Notes under the pieces: generated by a model | What the model was told of the DNA's origin: nothing | The model's database searches: none | Seen by the model: the letters and a program-made list of their open reading frames with translations, nothing else | Origin: Streptomyces triticagri | GTDB lineage: Bacteria > Actinomycetota > Actinomycetes > Streptomycetales > Streptomycetaceae | Assembly (NCBI RefSeq): GCF_003429565.1 | Contig: NZ_QUAK01000112.1 | Coordinates: 35,016-67,055 of the forward strand | Direction of reading: 5' to 3' | DNA length: 32,040 nt | Translations under genes and position numbers: made by a program | Part shown: piece after piece, positions 22,388 through 28,574 of the stretch | Numbering within the stretch: the first letter of the stretch is position 1 | Layout: each line of letters starts with the position of its first letter

Positions 22388-22393
22388 TATGGT
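22388..22393 (+). promoter_or_regulatory. -10 box of a leaderless promoter for the MDR gene
   Basis: TATGGT fits TANNNT and ends 6 nt before ATG 22400. No ribosome-binding site is present. The -35 region is unclear. Confidence 0.45.
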
Positions 22394-22399
22394 CGCCGC

Positions 22400-23362
22400 A
22401 TGTTCGCTGCCTATGCCTCTCGTACCGATCGTGATCAGCCGCTGAGCGGGCTCGAGTTGGGGGAGCGGCCCGCTCCCGGTGACCGGCCCGGCTGGACGAC
22501 CGTCGACGTCCGTGCCGCCTCCCTCAACCACCACGACCTCTGGTCGCTCCGCGGCGTCGGCCTCGCCGAGGACAAGCTCCCGATGATCCTCGGCTGCGAC
22601 GCCGCCGGCGTGGACGCCGACGGCAACGAGGTCGTGCTGCACTCGGTCATCGGCCAGACCGGCCACGGCGTGGGGCCGGACGAGCCGCGGTCCATCCTGA
22701 CCGAGCGCTATCAGGGCACCTTCGCCGAACAGGTCTCCGTACCGGCCTGGAACGTCCTGCCGAAGCCCGCCGGGCTCTCCTTCGAGGAGGCGGCCTGTCT
22801 GCCGACCGCCTGGCTCACCGCGTACCGGATGCTGTTCACCAACGCGGGTGTACGCCCGGGTGACTCCGTCCTGGTGCAGGGCGCCGGCGGCGGCGTGGCG
22901 ACGGCGGCGATCGTGCTCGGCAAGGCGGCGGGCCTGAAGGTCTTCGCCACCAGCCGCGAGGAGGCGAAGCGCAAGCGGGCCCTCGAACTGGGCGCCGTCG
23001 AGGCGGTGGAGAGCGGTGCGCGGCTGCCGCAGCGGGTGGACGCGGTGATCGAGACGGTGGGCGCCGCGACCTGGTCGCACTCCATCAAGTCCCTGAAGCC
23101 CGGCGGCACCGTGGTGATCTCCGGTGCGACCAGTGGCGACGCGCCCTCCAAGGCCGAGCTGACCCGCATCTTCTTCCTCGAGCTGAAGATCGTCGGCTCG
23201 ACGATGGGCTCCAAGGACGAGCTCGAGGATCTGCTGTCGTTCTGCGAGGCGACGGGCGTACGGCCGGTGATCGACGAGGTGCTGCCGCTCGACCGCGCCC
23301 GCGAGGGCTTCGAACGGATGGAGACGGGCGGGCAGTTCGGCAAGATCGTACTCACGGTCTGA
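22400..23362 (+). CDS. medium-chain dehydrogenase/reductase (quinone oxidoreductase-like)
   Basis: This 320-residue protein has the MDR layout: a GroES-like domain (DVRAASLNHHDLWSLRGVG, LPMILGCDAAGV), the NADPH-binding Rossmann domain (VLVQGAGGGVATAAIVLGKA), and the C-terminal VIDEVLPLDRAREGFERMETG. The structural zinc-binding Cys cluster is missing, so it belongs to the zinc-free quinone reductase or enoyl-reductase-like group. ATG 22400 is supported by a TANNNT box 6 nt upstream. The open frame extending back through the 18-bp array is repeat-derived and not coding. It is followed by the HTH/Clp-N operon on the same strand. Confidence 0.9.
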   Translation: MFAAYASRTDRDQPLSGLELGERPAPGDRPGWTTVDVRAASLNHHDLWSLRGVGLAEDKLPMILGCDAAGVDADGNEVVLHSVIGQTGHGVGPDEPRSILTERYQGTFAEQVSVPAWNVLPKPAGLSFEEAACLPTAWLTAYRMLFTNAGVRPGDSVLVQGAGGGVATAAIVLGKAAGLKVFATSREEAKRKRALELGAVEAVESGARLPQRVDAVIETVGAATWSHSIKSLKPGGTVVISGATSGDAPSKAELTRIFFLELKIVGSTMGSKDELEDLLSFCEATGVRPVIDEVLPLDRAREGFERMETGGQFGKIVLTV

Positions 23363-23372
23363 GCGACGACAC

Positions 23373-23417
23373 TGTCAACCCGGGTTGACGGCGAGATGGT
23401 GTCAATGTAAGTTGACA
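23373..23417. promoter_or_regulatory. two TGTCAA-N6-TTGAC operators of the HTH/Clp-N operon
   Basis: Operator 1 (23373-23390) contains a perfect 16-bp palindrome (23374-23389) with TGTCAA and TTGACG arms around CCCGGG. Operator 2 (23400-23417) has TGTCAA and TTGACA around TGTAAG. Their centres are 27 bp apart. Operator 1 covers the -35 hexamer and operator 2 covers the -10 box, so binding would shut the promoter. The small HTH protein encoded 3 bp downstream is the obvious candidate ligand. Confidence 0.8.
23385..23413 (+). promoter_or_regulatory. leaderless promoter of the HTH/Clp-N operon
   Basis: TTGACG (23385-23390) and TAAGTT (23408-23413) are spaced by 17 bp. The -10 box is followed by 6 nt and ATG 23420, so the transcript should start at the initiation codon. 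This is the best-formed sigma-70-type promoter in the window. Confidence 0.8.
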
Positions 23418-23419
23418 TC

Positions 23420-23629
23420 ATGACCGAAGCGACGGATCTCGCCGAGCGGGCCGGAGATCACGATCCACGGGTCGGGCTGCGGGCGGTTGCCGCGTTGCGG
23501 CGGCTGCTCGAGCAGCTCGAGGCGGTCCAGGTGCGCAGTGCGCGCAATCAGGGCTGGTCGTGGCAGGAGATCTCCGCCGAGCTCGGGATCAGCAGGCAGG
23601 CCGTGCACAAGAAGTACGGGAGGCGATGA
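23420..23629 (+). CDS. small helix-turn-helix protein, likely autorepressor
   Basis: This 69-residue protein has an N-terminal helical part (residues about 5-40, RVGLRAVAALRRLLEQLEAV). Its C-terminal HTH reads GWSWQEISAELGISRQAVHK and ends in the basic KKYGRR. It is too small to carry a ligand domain of its own. Its stop (TGATG) overlaps the start of the Clp-N gene by one base, so the two proteins are made together and may act as a pair. Two palindromes over its leaderless promoter suggest autorepression. In mycobacterial ClpC2, as I recall, a DNA-binding region precedes the Clp-N domain in one chain; this would be the split version. Confidence 0.9.
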   Translation: MTEATDLAERAGDHDPRVGLRAVAALRRLLEQLEAVQVRSARNQGWSWQEISAELGISRQAVHKKYGRR

Positions 23630-24174
23630 TGTTCGAGCGATTCACGCAGGGCGCCCGGGATGTGGTCGAAGGGGCTGTGCTGTACGCCGAGTTGCGCGAG
23701 GCCCCCACCGTCACGGCCGAGCATCTGGTGCTTGCGCTTCTCGACGCGGAGGGTACGAAGGGTGCGTTCGTCCTGCGGGCGTTGGGCGTCGCGGGGCAAC
23801 GGGACGCGGTGGAACGGGACTTGGCCGAGGCGCGACGCCGTGGCGGGGTCTCGGACGCCGATGCGGAGGCCCTGGCCGGGCTCGGGGTCGATGTCGAGGC
23901 GATCGTGGCGCGGGCGGAGCAGGAGCACGGTGCGGGTGCGCTCGCGGGCCGAAAGGCCCGCAGGGGGCGGCGTCGGTTCGGTGGACATCGGCCGTTCGCC
24001 CGGGAGTCCAAGGGTGTCCTGGAGACGGCGCTGAAGGTGGCGGTCGGTCGCGGCGACCGGTTCATCGGGGACGAACATGTGCTGTTGGCGCTGACCGCCC
24101 GGCCCGGGGTGCCTCGGGACGTCCTGGCGGACCGCGGGGCGTCCCACGACGCGGTGACCCGGGTCCTGGGCTGA
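23629..24174 (+). CDS. stand-alone double Clp-N-domain protein (ClpC2-like)
   Basis: This 181-residue protein resembles only the N-terminal domain of ClpC and has no AAA+ module. Repeat 1 (about residues 1-65) begins MFERFTQGARDVVEGAV and contains TAEHLVLALLDAEGTKGAFV. Repeat 2 (about 120-180) reads PFARESKGVLETALKVAV and DEHVLLALTARPGVP. A longer linker with a basic patch (RKARRGRRR) joins them. Phe2, Phe123 and Glu132 line up with ClpC1 Phe2, Phe80 and Glu89, which contact cyclomarin. ATG 23629 is preferred over ATG 23626 because GGGAGG is then 5 bp upstream and Phe takes position 2. It could bind ClpC-directed peptides or substrates, or regulate ClpC. Confidence 0.9.
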   Translation: MFERFTQGARDVVEGAVLYAELREAPTVTAEHLVLALLDAEGTKGAFVLRALGVAGQRDAVERDLAEARRRGGVSDADAEALAGLGVDVEAIVARAEQEHGAGALAGRKARRGRRRFGGHRPFARESKGVLETALKVAVGRGDRFIGDEHVLLALTARPGVPRDVLADRGASHDAVTRVLG

Positions 24175-24189
24175 CGGGCGCCCGTGAAT

Positions 24190-24242
24190 CCAGCCCGTCT
24201 GGGGGCCCCGGACGGGCTGGGGGAGTTTGAGGACATCTTTTG
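24190..24242. repeat. REP-like element downstream of the Clp-N gene
   Basis: CCAGCCCGTC (24190-24199) and GACGGGCTGG (24211-24220) form a 10-bp stem with an 11-nt loop. GGGAGTTTGAGGACATCTTTTG follows in two parts and matches the flank of the elements at 22 and 28 kb. It lies 15 bp after the stop and probably serves as the transcript end of the operon. Confidence 0.75.
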
Positions 24243-24361
24243 ACCGGCGGTCAGGCGCGTGGCTGGTCATACAGCTCGTCCGTGCGGCGACCCCCGCGCT
24301 GCCGTGATTCCGCTGCCGGTACGGTATTGGGTCGACCAAGGCCGCAGCGGGGGGACACAGC

Positions 24362-25915
24362 ATGTCAGGGGACCAACCGGCGTCCAGCGATGAGGTCGAC
24401 TTCCACGGCTACACGCTGAAGCGTCGTCTCGGCGCCGGAGGGATGGGCGTCGTGCATCTCGCGACCCACCCGGATCTGTCGCATCCGGTGGCGGTCAAGG
24501 TGATGCGGCCCGAACTCGCCGACGATCCCGGCTTCCGGGCCCGGTTCAGCCGGGAGATCGCTGCGGCGCTTCGGGTGCAGGGACTGCACACCGTCCGTGT
24601 CGTCGACGCCGGGACGGCCGAGGGGCGGCCCTACCTCGTCACCGAGTACGTCGACGGGCCGACGTTGTCCGAGATTATGGCCGCCGGCCCGCTCGGCTCC
24701 GGGACGGTGCGGCTGCTTGCACGGTCGCTGGCCGTGGCCCTGTACGACATCCACGACACCGGGATCGTCCACCGGGACCTGAAGCCTGCCAATGTGCTCA
24801 TGGGCGCGGGCGTCATCAAGGTCATCGACTTCGGCATCGCCCAACTCGCCGACGCCTCCACGATATTGACCGACAGCGGTGCCACCATCGGCACGACGGG
24901 CTACATGGCGCCGGAACAGATCCGGGGCACCCCGGGACCGGCCACCGACGTCTTCGCCTGGGCGGCCACCGTCGCCCACGCGGCCACCGGTCGGCCGCCC
25001 TTCGGTACTGGCCCCACCGACGCCGTCATCTACCGCATCCTGCACGACGAGCCCGATCTGGACGGCGTACCGCCCGGCCTCGACGGACCGCTGCGGGCTG
25101 CCATGGCCAAGGACCCGGCGCAGCGCCCGACCGCCGCCGAGCTGATCGCCATGCTGGACGGGCACATACCTGCGGCCCCGGCCATGGCGACCGCGTCCAC
25201 CGCCCCCGTCCGGCAGCCGCCGCCCACGCGCCGGTTCCCGGCTCCGGCCCCGATCCCTGCCTCTGCGGCTCCGCCCGCCGCGCCTCCTGCACCCGCCTCC
25301 GTCGTACGCCGGCCACGTACCGCCGGGCGGCGTCTGTGGTGGTTCCTCGCCGTGCTGGTCGTGCTGGCCGTCGTCAAGGCCGGCCTCGGCCAGTGGGGCG
25401 GCGCCTCGAACCACGATGCCGCGAAATCCGGCGGCGTGGAGCCTTCGACGAGCGACGACGCCGCCCCAGGGCATGCGTCGACCGAGTCGCCCGAGCCTGC
25501 CGAAGAGGCGCCCGAGGGCGGCGAGCCCGCACCGTCGGACACCGCCCCCGCGTCCGACTGCTCGATGGACTTCGAGGCCCGGCCACACAAGATTCTCGGC
25601 GGCTTCGACGTCGACGTCACCCCGGACTGTCCGACGGCCACGCCGTGGGCCCAGCAGGTGACGGTCGTCTTCCACCAGGACGCGTATTACTCCGGCGAGT
25701 GGGAGGAGGTGGACCGCCAGGAGGTGACCACGATCGAGCGGGGGTCCGACGAGGTCCACTCGGCGGAGACATCGACCGACGCCGAGTGCGGTACGTGGCA
25801 GGCGACGATCGAAGTGAAGGAGAAGGAGACGGCCACCTCGGCCTGGGAGGAGGTCGAGTACGAGGGCGGCGAGCTGACGACGGACGTGGCGGACTTCGAC
25901 GCGGAGTGCGAGTAG
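24362..25915 (+). CDS. membrane serine/threonine protein kinase (PknB-like)
   Basis: This 517-residue kinase has an intact catalytic domain (residues about 15-265): Gly loop GAGGMGVVH, Lys46 in VAVKVM, catalytic loop HRDLKPAN with Asp139, DFG in VIDFGIAQL, and the activation segment ending GYMAPEQ. A Pro/Ala-rich juxtamembrane linker follows, then one transmembrane helix (about 323-343, WWFLAVLVVLAVVKAGLGQW). The extracellular domain of about 170 residues is acidic, with four cysteines and no PASTA repeats. ATG 24362 is preceded by a G-rich ribosome-binding site. The extracellular domain resembles no sensor I recognise. It stands alone and converges on the PadR gene. Confidence 0.95.
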   Translation: MSGDQPASSDEVDFHGYTLKRRLGAGGMGVVHLATHPDLSHPVAVKVMRPELADDPGFRARFSREIAAALRVQGLHTVRVVDAGTAEGRPYLVTEYVDGPTLSEIMAAGPLGSGTVRLLARSLAVALYDIHDTGIVHRDLKPANVLMGAGVIKVIDFGIAQLADASTILTDSGATIGTTGYMAPEQIRGTPGPATDVFAWAATVAHAATGRPPFGTGPTDAVIYRILHDEPDLDGVPPGLDGPLRAAMAKDPAQRPTAAELIAMLDGHIPAAPAMATASTAPVRQPPPTRRFPAPAPIPASAAPPAAPPAPASVVRRPRTAGRRLWWFLAVLVVLAVVKAGLGQWGGASNHDAAKSGGVEPSTSDDAAPGHASTESPEPAEEAPEGGEPAPSDTAPASDCSMDFEARPHKILGGFDVDVTPDCPTATPWAQQVTVVFHQDAYYSGEWEEVDRQEVTTIERGSDEVHSAETSTDAECGTWQATIEVKEKETATSAWEEVEYEGGELTTDVADFDAECE

Positions 25916-25947
25916 CGGAGCCGATGAGGAGGCGACAGTGGCTCCGC
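25915..25947. terminator. candidate terminator after the kinase gene
   Basis: GCGGAGCC (25915-25922) and GGCTCCGC (25940-25947) form an 8-bp stem with a 17-nt loop, starting at the last base of the kinase stop codon. It lies in the 67-bp gap between two convergent genes and could work in both directions. Confidence 0.5.
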
Positions 25948-25982
25948 CCTGGCCCCGCTTCTCAAGTGCCGCGAGGGCTGGG

Positions 25983-27017
25983 TCAGTCGGACGGGTCTGG
26001 CTTGTCCGAGGGGTCTGAGGTCGGAGACCTCAGGGTGGATGCGATGTGGGCCGCCGCCGTCGACAAGTGGCGGCGTGCCGCGCGTAGTTGTGCCTCGCTC
26101 ACCCCATGGTCACGCGCAGCGTCCCGTACCTCGTCCCGGAAGCGGTCGAGCAACCGCTCGAGGTCACGCGCGGGGTCCCCGCCCGACACCTCCGGGGCCC
26201 ATTCGGGGTCACCCGAGCCCGTCTCGTCCACCGGGACTCGCTCGACCGTGACCCCCGTGGAGGCGGCCCCCGTGCCGCCACCGCCCCGGCCGAACCGCCC
26301 GAACTCACGCGTGAGTTCGGTCAGTCCCTCGCGCAGCCCCGTCGGCCAGTCGCCGCGCGTGAAGTGGTCCTGGACCTGTTCCTGGACCCGCCGGGCCATG
26401 CGCTGCATCTCCTCGCGCGCCTCCTCGTGCGCGGCCTGCGCCTGCCTGCGAGCCTCCTTGGCGTCCTCGCGCGCCCGGCGCGACTCGTCCTTCGCGCGGC
26501 GGGCCTGGTCCTTCCACTCCTGCTTCGCGCGGCGCAGCTCCTCCTTCGCGACGCGCCAGGAATCGCCGTCACCGGACTGGCCGCTCTTGCCCGAACCTCC
26601 GTGCCCAGCACCGGACTTGCCCGTGCCGTTGCGGCTCGCGCCGGCCGCCTCCCGCATCTCGCGGCGCAGATCGCCCGCCGCGCCCCGTACGTCGTCCCTG
26701 ATCTCTGCGGCCAGTTCGGCGACCGAGTCGCGGATCTCCAGCTCCAGGTCGGCGAGTTCGCCGCTGCGGGCGGCCAGTTCGGCGCGGCCCGCCTCGGTGA
26801 TCGAGTAGACCTTGCGGCCACCCTCCGAGGTGTGGGTGACCAGGCCCTCGGCCTCGAGTTTGGCGAGCCGCGGGTACACGGTGCCCGCCGACGGCGCGTA
26901 GAGGCCCTGGAAGCGCTCCTCGAGGAGCCGGATCACCTCGTACCCGTGCCGAGGAGCCTCGTCGAGGAGCTTGAGGAGGTAGAGGCGCAGACGCCCGTGG
27001 GCGAAGACAGGGGGCAT
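25983..27017 (-). CDS. PadR-family regulator with long coiled-coil extension
   Basis: This 344-residue protein has an N-terminal PadR winged helix (GRLRLYLLKLLDEAPRHGYE, GTVYPRLAKLEAEGLV). A helical dimerisation region (ELADLELEIRDSVAELAAEI) and a Gly/Ser-rich linker follow. Next comes a long charged coiled coil (about residues 160-225, rich in RRAKQE/AREDAKEARRQAQ), and a C-terminal helical part with RDLERLLDRFRDEVRDAARD. It is twice the usual PadR length. ATG 27017 lies 1 bp after the DUF4097 stop, so the two genes are translationally coupled. It probably represses its own operon through the palindrome upstream of DUF4097. Confidence 0.9.
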   Translation of the reverse strand: MPPVFAHGRLRLYLLKLLDEAPRHGYEVIRLLEERFQGLYAPSAGTVYPRLAKLEAEGLVTHTSEGGRKVYSITEAGRAELAARSGELADLELEIRDSVAELAAEIRDDVRGAAGDLRREMREAAGASRNGTGKSGAGHGGSGKSGQSGDGDSWRVAKEELRRAKQEWKDQARRAKDESRRAREDAKEARRQAQAAHEEAREEMQRMARRVQEQVQDHFTRGDWPTGLREGLTELTREFGRFGRGGGGTGAASTGVTVERVPVDETGSGDPEWAPEVSGGDPARDLERLLDRFRDEVRDAARDHGVSEAQLRAARRHLSTAAAHIASTLRSPTSDPSDKPDPSD

Positions 27018-27018
27018 G

Positions 27019-27888
27019 TCAGAGCACCTTTCCGGTGGGCGGGGTGTCGGCCGGCGGTTCGTCCTCGCCCTCGGGCGCTGCGGGGCGGTGGAGCAGGGCG
27101 ATGGCGCCGGAGACCGTGTTCGCCTTGAGGGTGCCGCGGCCGGCGCCGAGCCGGCCGGTGACGCGCTTGGCGCCCCAATTGCCGTCCACGCGCAGCTCGT
27201 CGAAGGAGTTCGAGACCGTGCCGCTCGCCGTGTTCGCCTCGACCTTCGCATCGGCGGGGTGCGGGAGGCGGACGGCGATCTCGCCGGAGACGTTGTTCAG
27301 CTGGATGTCCGTCGGGTCGCTGCCCGGGCCCACGTCGACGATCATGTGGCCGCTGACGGAGTCCGCGCGTACGGACGGGCCCGAACCTTCGACGACGGTG
27401 AGTCCGCCGGACACGGAACTGAACCGGAGCTTCCCCGTCACGGCCTGCGCCTCCACGCTGCCCGACACCGTCTCGGCCGTGACCGGTCCGGCGATGCCCA
27501 GCAGCGTGGAGTCGCCGCTGACGCCGCGGACCGTGGTCTTCGCCTCGATGCCGGAGACGACGGCGCTCGCTCCGACCACGCCCACCTCGACGCGGGTCGC
27601 GGCCGGGACCGCGAGGGAGACGACCGCGCGGCGCCGGTGGCCCTTGCGGTCGAACCACTTGAGGAAGCCCTGCCAGGGGAGGTCGTCGTACGCGACGGTG
27701 AGGGTGCCGTCCTCGAGGGTGACGCGCAGCGGTGGGCCCTCGATCTCCGAGACCTCGAGGCGGGTGGAGCCCTCGTCGGTGCCCACGACGTTCACCGTGC
27801 CGTGGACGGTGCGGACGTGTACGGCCGTGAGGGGGTCGTCGAAGGTGAGTTTGTGGGGCTCCGTGACGTCCCACGATGACTTTGGCAT
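27019..27888 (-). CDS. DUF4097-family beta-helix protein
   Basis: This 289-residue protein consists of short repeated beta strands with the recurring VSG signature (TVRGVSGDSTL, ETVSGSVEAQA, SSVSGGLTV, DSVSGHMIV, NNVSGEIAV, NTVSGAIAL). This is typical of DUF4097, a putative adhesin-like beta-helix. There is no signal peptide or membrane segment, so it is likely cytoplasmic. ATG 27888 has GGGAGG 7 bp upstream. It is the first gene of an operon with PadR. The combination is common in Streptomyces but its role is not known; a ligand- or envelope-sensing partner of the regulator is one possibility. Confidence 0.88.
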   Translation of the reverse strand: MPKSSWDVTEPHKLTFDDPLTAVHVRTVHGTVNVVGTDEGSTRLEVSEIEGPPLRVTLEDGTLTVAYDDLPWQGFLKWFDRKGHRRRAVVSLAVPAATRVEVGVVGASAVVSGIEAKTTVRGVSGDSTLLGIAGPVTAETVSGSVEAQAVTGKLRFSSVSGGLTVVEGSGPSVRADSVSGHMIVDVGPGSDPTDIQLNNVSGEIAVRLPHPADAKVEANTASGTVSNSFDELRVDGNWGAKRVTGRLGAGRGTLKANTVSGAIALLHRPAAPEGEDEPPADTPPTGKVL

Positions 27889-27921
27889 GGGGTGGCCTCC
27901 CGGGTCGGCGGGAGTCGCGCC

Positions 27922-27969
27922 ATATCGCGTCTCCTCCCCACACGATATATCGCGTGAGCTCTTAGTCAA
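27922..27969 (-). promoter_or_regulatory. promoter and operator of the DUF4097-PadR operon
   Basis: On the minus strand TTGACT (27969-27964) and TATCGT (27947-27942) are 16 bp apart. The -10 overlaps the palindrome CGATATATCG (27943-27952). On the plus strand ATATCGCGT occurs at 27922-27930 and 27947-27955, 25 bp apart. These AT-rich repeats stand out from the surrounding DNA and are likely PadR sites. Confidence 0.65.
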
Positions 27970-28039
27970 GGTGGATGTCTCGTTCGCCGGGTGGCAGGGG
28001 TGTGGGGGTCCATTTCCAGGCCCCGGCCCTGGGGGCCTT

Positions 28040-28151
28040 GTCCTCAGGGCCGGACAGGCTGACAAAAGATGTCCTCAAACGCCGGACGGGCTGAAACAGA
28101 TGTCCTCAAACTCCCCCAGACTTCGTCCGGGGGGACCCCCAGACGGGCTGA
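28040..28151. repeat. REP-like elements between DUF6104 and DUF4097
   Basis: Three copies of the element lie at 28040-28062 (diverged), 28071-28094 (GTCCTCAAACGCCGGACGGG plus CTGA) and 28102-28151. The last carries a C/G-rich insertion with hairpin arms (CCCCC...GGGGG). They occupy most of the gap between a divergent promoter region and the DUF6104 gene. The remaining bases to 28225 show nothing else. Confidence 0.85.
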
Positions 28152-28225
28152 GAGGGACGCCGGACGGGATCAAGGAAGAGGGTGAGGGCGAGGGGGAGGA
28201 TGTCGTGCTGATGGGCGGAGGGGGA

Positions 28226-28405
28226 TCAGTCCTCGTCCTCGTCGTCCAGGCGGGCCAGCCAGGTGGCGAGGCGTTCCACCGGGACCTCGAAGTCGGGGTT
28301 CAGGTCGACGAACGTGCGCAGCTGCTCGGCCAGCCACTCGAAGGTGACCTCCTCCTCGCCGCGCCGCTTCTCCAGCTCCTCGATGCCACGGTCGGTGAAG
28401 TACAT
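28226..28405 (-). CDS. DUF6104-family small acidic protein
   Basis: This 59-residue protein starts MYFTDRGIEELEKRRGEEEV and ends in an acidic LARLDDEDED. It is predicted to be mostly helical and very acidic. Function is unknown; from memory it is conserved among actinomycetes next to the 2-oxoglutarate dehydrogenase gene. ATG 28405 has GGAG about 8 bp upstream. It lies downstream of kgd on the same strand, but a strong terminator in between implies its own promoter in 28406-28512. Confidence 0.88.
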   Translation of the reverse strand: MYFTDRGIEELEKRRGEEEVTFEWLAEQLRTFVDLNPDFEVPVERLATWLARLDDEDED

Positions 28406-28512
28406 GCTCGGTGCTCCGTCGGGTTCAGGCGGTGATGGGTTCGGTCCCGGGGACGGGAAAAGCATAGGCAGCCGGGCGCAGGCGCAGGCCACCGCAGGCC
28501 CGGCGCGACGTG

Positions 28513-28549
28513 GACGGCCCGGCACCCCCCGAAGGGGCGCCGGGCCGTC
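28513..28549 (-). terminator. terminator of kgd
   Basis: GACGGCCCGGC (28513-28523) and GCCGGGCCGTC (28539-28549) form an 11-bp stem that continues with an inner CCCC/GGGG pairing. It begins 26 bp after the kgd stop. Confidence 0.9.
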
Positions 28550-28574
28550 GACGTTGTACCGGGCCTGCCGAGGG

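Noticed and set aside
22157..22399. N-terminal extension of the MDR reductase through the tandem array
   Set aside because: The translation is a RTGGGC repeat produced by the 18-bp units; real family members begin near MFAAYASR.
23626..23628. Clp-N protein start at ATG 23626
   Set aside because: Only 2 bp would separate it from GGGAGG, and the MFERF N-terminus of ClpC proteins begins at 23629.
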